From Streptomyces roseochromogenus subsp. oscitans DS 12.976 (lineage in GTDB: Bacteria > Actinomycetota > Actinomycetes > Streptomycetales > Streptomycetaceae), in assembly GCF_000497445.1 (NCBI RefSeq), contig NZ_CM002285.1, positions 4,572,422-4,624,757 on the forward strand: DNA of 52,336 nt, given 5' to 3'. Made by a program: the position numbers and the translations under genes. Below, one piece after another: positions 50,178-52,336 of this stretch. The first letter of the stretch is position 1. Each line of letters starts with the position of its first letter. Below the pieces are notes generated by a model. The model did not search any database. It was given only the letters and a program-made list of their open reading frames with translations, and was not told the DNA's origin.

Positions 50178-51516
50178 ACACCCCGATCCCCGCGGCCGCC
50201 CACGGCAGGTCCAGCAGCTCGGTCTCCTCACCCTGCCCGGCCCCGCCGGGCGGTACGACGGCGAGCGCGTCGGCGGCGGCGATCCCGCGGAGCATGGCCG
50301 GACCGTTGTAGTGCAGCGGCGCGGCACGGTCGCCGCGCAGTACCACCGGGACAAGCCGGGTGTCGTGCGGGTGTCCCTGGATCGCCTCCTTGAGCGGCAG
50401 CGTGTATGGCTCGGGGGCCGGGTGGGCGGCCAGGGTGCGCAGCAGCGGCTCGGCGAGCGTGAGCAGACCCGAGACGGCGGCGAGGGGGTTGCCGGGCAGG
50501 CCGACGACGTGCTGGGCGTCCTTGGTACGGGCGAGCAGCATGGGGTGGCCGGGACGCACCTCGACGCCGTCGACGAGGAGTTCGGCGCCGATGCGTTCCA
50601 GGACGGGATGGACATGGTCGACGGGTCCGCCCGCGGTGCCGCCGGTGGTGACGACGAGGTCGGCTTCGGAGCCGGTGACGGCCTGGTGCAGAGCCTCGGC
50701 GTCGTCGCCGATCCGGCGCACGGCGACGACCTCGGCGCCGAGCGCGCGCAGCCAGGGCGGCAGCATGGGGCCGAGCGCGTCCCGGATCAGCCCGTCGTGC
50801 GGCAGGCCCTCGGTCAGCAATTCGTCGCCGAGGACGAGGACTTCGGCGCGTGGCCGCGGTACGGCGGTGACGCTGTCGTATCCGGCCGCCGCGGCGAGAC
50901 CCAGGACGGCGGGGGTGACCACGGTGCCGATGGGCAGCAACTGGTCACCACCTCGGCACTCCTGGGCACGTGGGCGGATGTCCTGGCCTTGTGCCAGCTC
51001 CCGGGTGGTGTGGAGCCGGCCCTGTGCATCGGTGCGGCCGTGCTCACTGCGCAGCACGGCAGTGGTGTCGGCGGGGATGCGGGCGCCGGTGGCGATGCGG
51101 ACCGCTTCGCCGTCGGTGAGCGGCTCCGGCTGTGCGTGTCCGGCGAGCACGCCCTCGTCCCGTACGTCCCAGGGGCCGGGCCCGGCGACCGCCCAGCCGT
51201 CCATCGCGGAGGTGTCGAAGGAGGGCAGGTCGGTCAGCGCGTCGAGAGGGGCGGCCAGGACGAGACCGAGGGCGTCGCCGAGCGGCACGGTGACGGGGGC
51301 ACGACGGACGCGGGTGCGGGCGGCGCGGGCGGCGATCTCACGGGCCTGGCGCCATGGGACGGCCCGGTGCTCCTCACCGTGTGCTTCGGGCGCCGGTGCG
51401 GGCACCTGTCCCGGTTGGTCGTCGTTGGCTTCCCTCACGAGGGCCAGGGCCTCCTCGACGTCGAGGTCGTCGCTGTCCTCGGCGGGCGCTGCGGCCCGGG
51501 TTCCGGGGGCGGTCAT
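50167..51516 (-). CDS. moeA: Molybdopterin molybdotransferase
   Basis: 449 residues from ATG 51516 (ATGA overlap with the upstream nucleotidyltransferase stop). An N-terminal extension (1-50, Asp/Ala/Glu-rich) precedes the MoeA domains: FDTSAMDGWA, ATGARIPADT, VLVLGDEL, TTGGTAGGPVDHVHPVL, GLPGNPLAA. It inserts molybdate into adenylylated molybdopterin. C-terminal codons overlap the parS site. Coupled to a mobA-like gene, so a Mo-cofactor operon. Confidence 0.92.
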   Translation of the reverse strand: MTAPGTRAAAPAEDSDDLDVEEALALVREANDDQPGQVPAPAPEAHGEEHRAVPWRQAREIAARAARTRVRRAPVTVPLGDALGLVLAAPLDALTDLPSFDTSAMDGWAVAGPGPWDVRDEGVLAGHAQPEPLTDGEAVRIATGARIPADTTAVLRSEHGRTDAQGRLHTTRELAQGQDIRPRAQECRGGDQLLPIGTVVTPAVLGLAAAAGYDSVTAVPRPRAEVLVLGDELLTEGLPHDGLIRDALGPMLPPWLRALGAEVVAVRRIGDDAEALHQAVTGSEADLVVTTGGTAGGPVDHVHPVLERIGAELLVDGVEVRPGHPMLLARTKDAQHVVGLPGNPLAAVSGLLTLAEPLLRTLAAHPAPEPYTLPLKEAIQGHPHDTRLVPVVLRGDRAAPLHYNGPAMLRGIAAADALAVVPPGGAGQGEETELLDLPWAAAGIGVCFT

Positions 51517-52336
51517 CCGGCGTCCGGGGCGCTCGGGCCCCCGCTGCTCTCTTTCCCGCTGTTCTCTTTCCCGCCCCCGTTGTTCTCTTCCTCCCAGCGC
51601 AGCGCGAGCGCGGCCGCCTTGCGGGTGGCCTCGGCGACCGCCTCGGGGCCTCCCTTGCCCTGCGCCGCGGCATAGCCGACGAGGAAGGTGGTCAGCGGGG
51701 CGGCGGGCCGGGCCACGCCGTGTGCGGCGTCACGTGCCAGGTCGAGCAGCGCGCCGGTGTCGACGTCCAGGTCGATGCCCAGCTCGTTCTTGACTGCGGA
51801 GATCCATTCATCCAACACGTGCCCATGCTCCCTGATGCGTGCCCTGGCGCTGACGAGGTCGTCCCAGGTGTCGCAGTCGAAGGACGCGAGCGGGTCCGGG
51901 ACGCGGGTGAGACTGAGGGCGCCGGTCAGCCGGCGCAGGGGCAGTCCGGTCAGGCCGTCGGGCCCGGCGGCGAGGGCGGCCAGCTCGCGTCGGAGCGCGG
52001 CGGTGCGGTAGGCGGCCACGAGCGGCTGGTCACGGCCGTCGGCGTCGGTGAGCAGCGCGCCGTCGCCTCCGGTCTCGCGCAGGGCCGTCAACAGGCGCCG
52101 CAGTGTGGCCGGCTGGAGAAAGGGCAGGTCGGCGGAGAGGACGACGGTGTGCTCGGCGGTGGTGAGCCGCAAGCCGGCGTCCAGCGCGGCGACCGGTCCG
52201 GCGCCGGGCGGCTCCTCGCGCGTCCAGCGCACCGGTCGTGCGGTGGGCCGCCGGCCGGCCACCACGACGGTGGTGCCGGCGCCCGCGCAAGCCGTGAGCA
52301 CCCGGTCGATGAGCGCCCGGCCCCCGACCCGCAGAC
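51513..52336 (-). CDS. MobA-like NTP transferase, partial (5' end outside window)
   Basis: The visible part reads from LRVGGRALIDRVLTACAGAG at the edge through REEPPGAGPVAALDAGLRL and VVLSADLPFL to the C-terminus, with a helical extension (DUF6457-like, LDEWISAVKNELGIDLDVD onward). MobA adds GMP to molybdopterin, and the family also includes other nucleotidyltransferases; moeA adjacency favours molybdenum-cofactor guanylylation. The N-terminal G-rich NTP-binding loop is beyond 52336, so activity cannot be judged. Confidence 0.85.
   Translation of the reverse strand, partial: LRVGGRALIDRVLTACAGAGTTVVVAGRRPTARPVRWTREEPPGAGPVAALDAGLRLTTAEHTVVLSADLPFLQPATLRRLLTALRETGGDGALLTDADGRDQPLVAAYRTAALRRELAALAAGPDGLTGLPLRRLTGALSLTRVPDPLASFDCDTWDDLVSARARIREHGHVLDEWISAVKNELGIDLDVDTGALLDLARDAAHGVARPAAPLTTFLVGYAAAQGKGGPEAVAEATRKAAALALRWEEENNGGGKENSGKESSGGPSAPDAG

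Overview
The window is high-GC actinobacterial DNA, almost certainly from a Streptomyces chromosome. The supporting signs are near-exclusive G/C third positions, very rare TTA codons, GTG starts and ATGA/GTGA/TGATG gene overlaps, a mycothiol-dependent isomerase-family enzyme, a Bpa-type proteasome activator, a K15-type DD-peptidase, and a perfect parS site (GTTTCACGTGAAAC) that suggests the right half lies in the oriC-proximal core.

Left part (1-20,500) is accessory. A tightly coupled minus-strand operon runs from about 9226 down to 1581, probably continuing to 438. Its order is a HAD-like fragment, a HAD hydrolase, a nucleotidyltransferase-like protein, a fusion of a degenerate archaeal/eukaryotic-type TrpRS domain with a HisC-like aminotransferase, a complete second TrpRS, an APH-fold kinase, an LLM-class F420/flavin oxidoreductase and a TylF-type methyltransferase. 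A small ORF and a second APH-fold kinase follow. Two of these genes contain TTA (bldA) codons. A divergent HTH-TPR regulator plus Nudix unit starts at 9759, and a cluster of four GTGCAC palindromes lies between. I read this as an undescribed specialised-metabolite or modification pathway built around tryptophan or TrpRS. To the right come an unknown membrane protein, then a 3' fragment of tRNA-Ser (a likely attachment-site scar).

Next comes a four-gene locus (13114-16480), two membrane proteins and two small soluble proteins. Its members share two N/G/H-rich motifs in adjacent pairs, reminiscent of amyloid-signalling adaptor/effector pairs. A multi-pass membrane alpha/beta hydrolase is divergent from it. 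These two systems are the main candidates for undescribed biology. The boundary with the core at about 20.5 kb is marked by a truncated, sequence-diverged duplicate of the pirin gene.

Right part (20.8-52.3 kb) is conserved chromosome: SseB-like protein, acyl-CoA dehydrogenase, M18 aminopeptidase, NHLRC2-like thioredoxin, cupin, GlxA-type regulator, LURP-one-like protein, nitrilase, mycothiol-dependent isomerase family, MFS/GntR pair, K15-like DD-peptidase, YtrA-type GntR with a DUF1648 membrane protein, the bkdABC branched-chain 2-oxoacid dehydrogenase operon with a divergent LuxR-type response regulator, an APH-fold kinase, two divergent Ser/Thr protein kinases, Bpa, a quinone oxidoreductase, a K+ channel and the molybdenum-cofactor genes moeA and a mobA-like gene that runs off the right edge. 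A small scar at 35.2-36.7 kb (murJ fragment plus BRO-N gene) interrupts this core.
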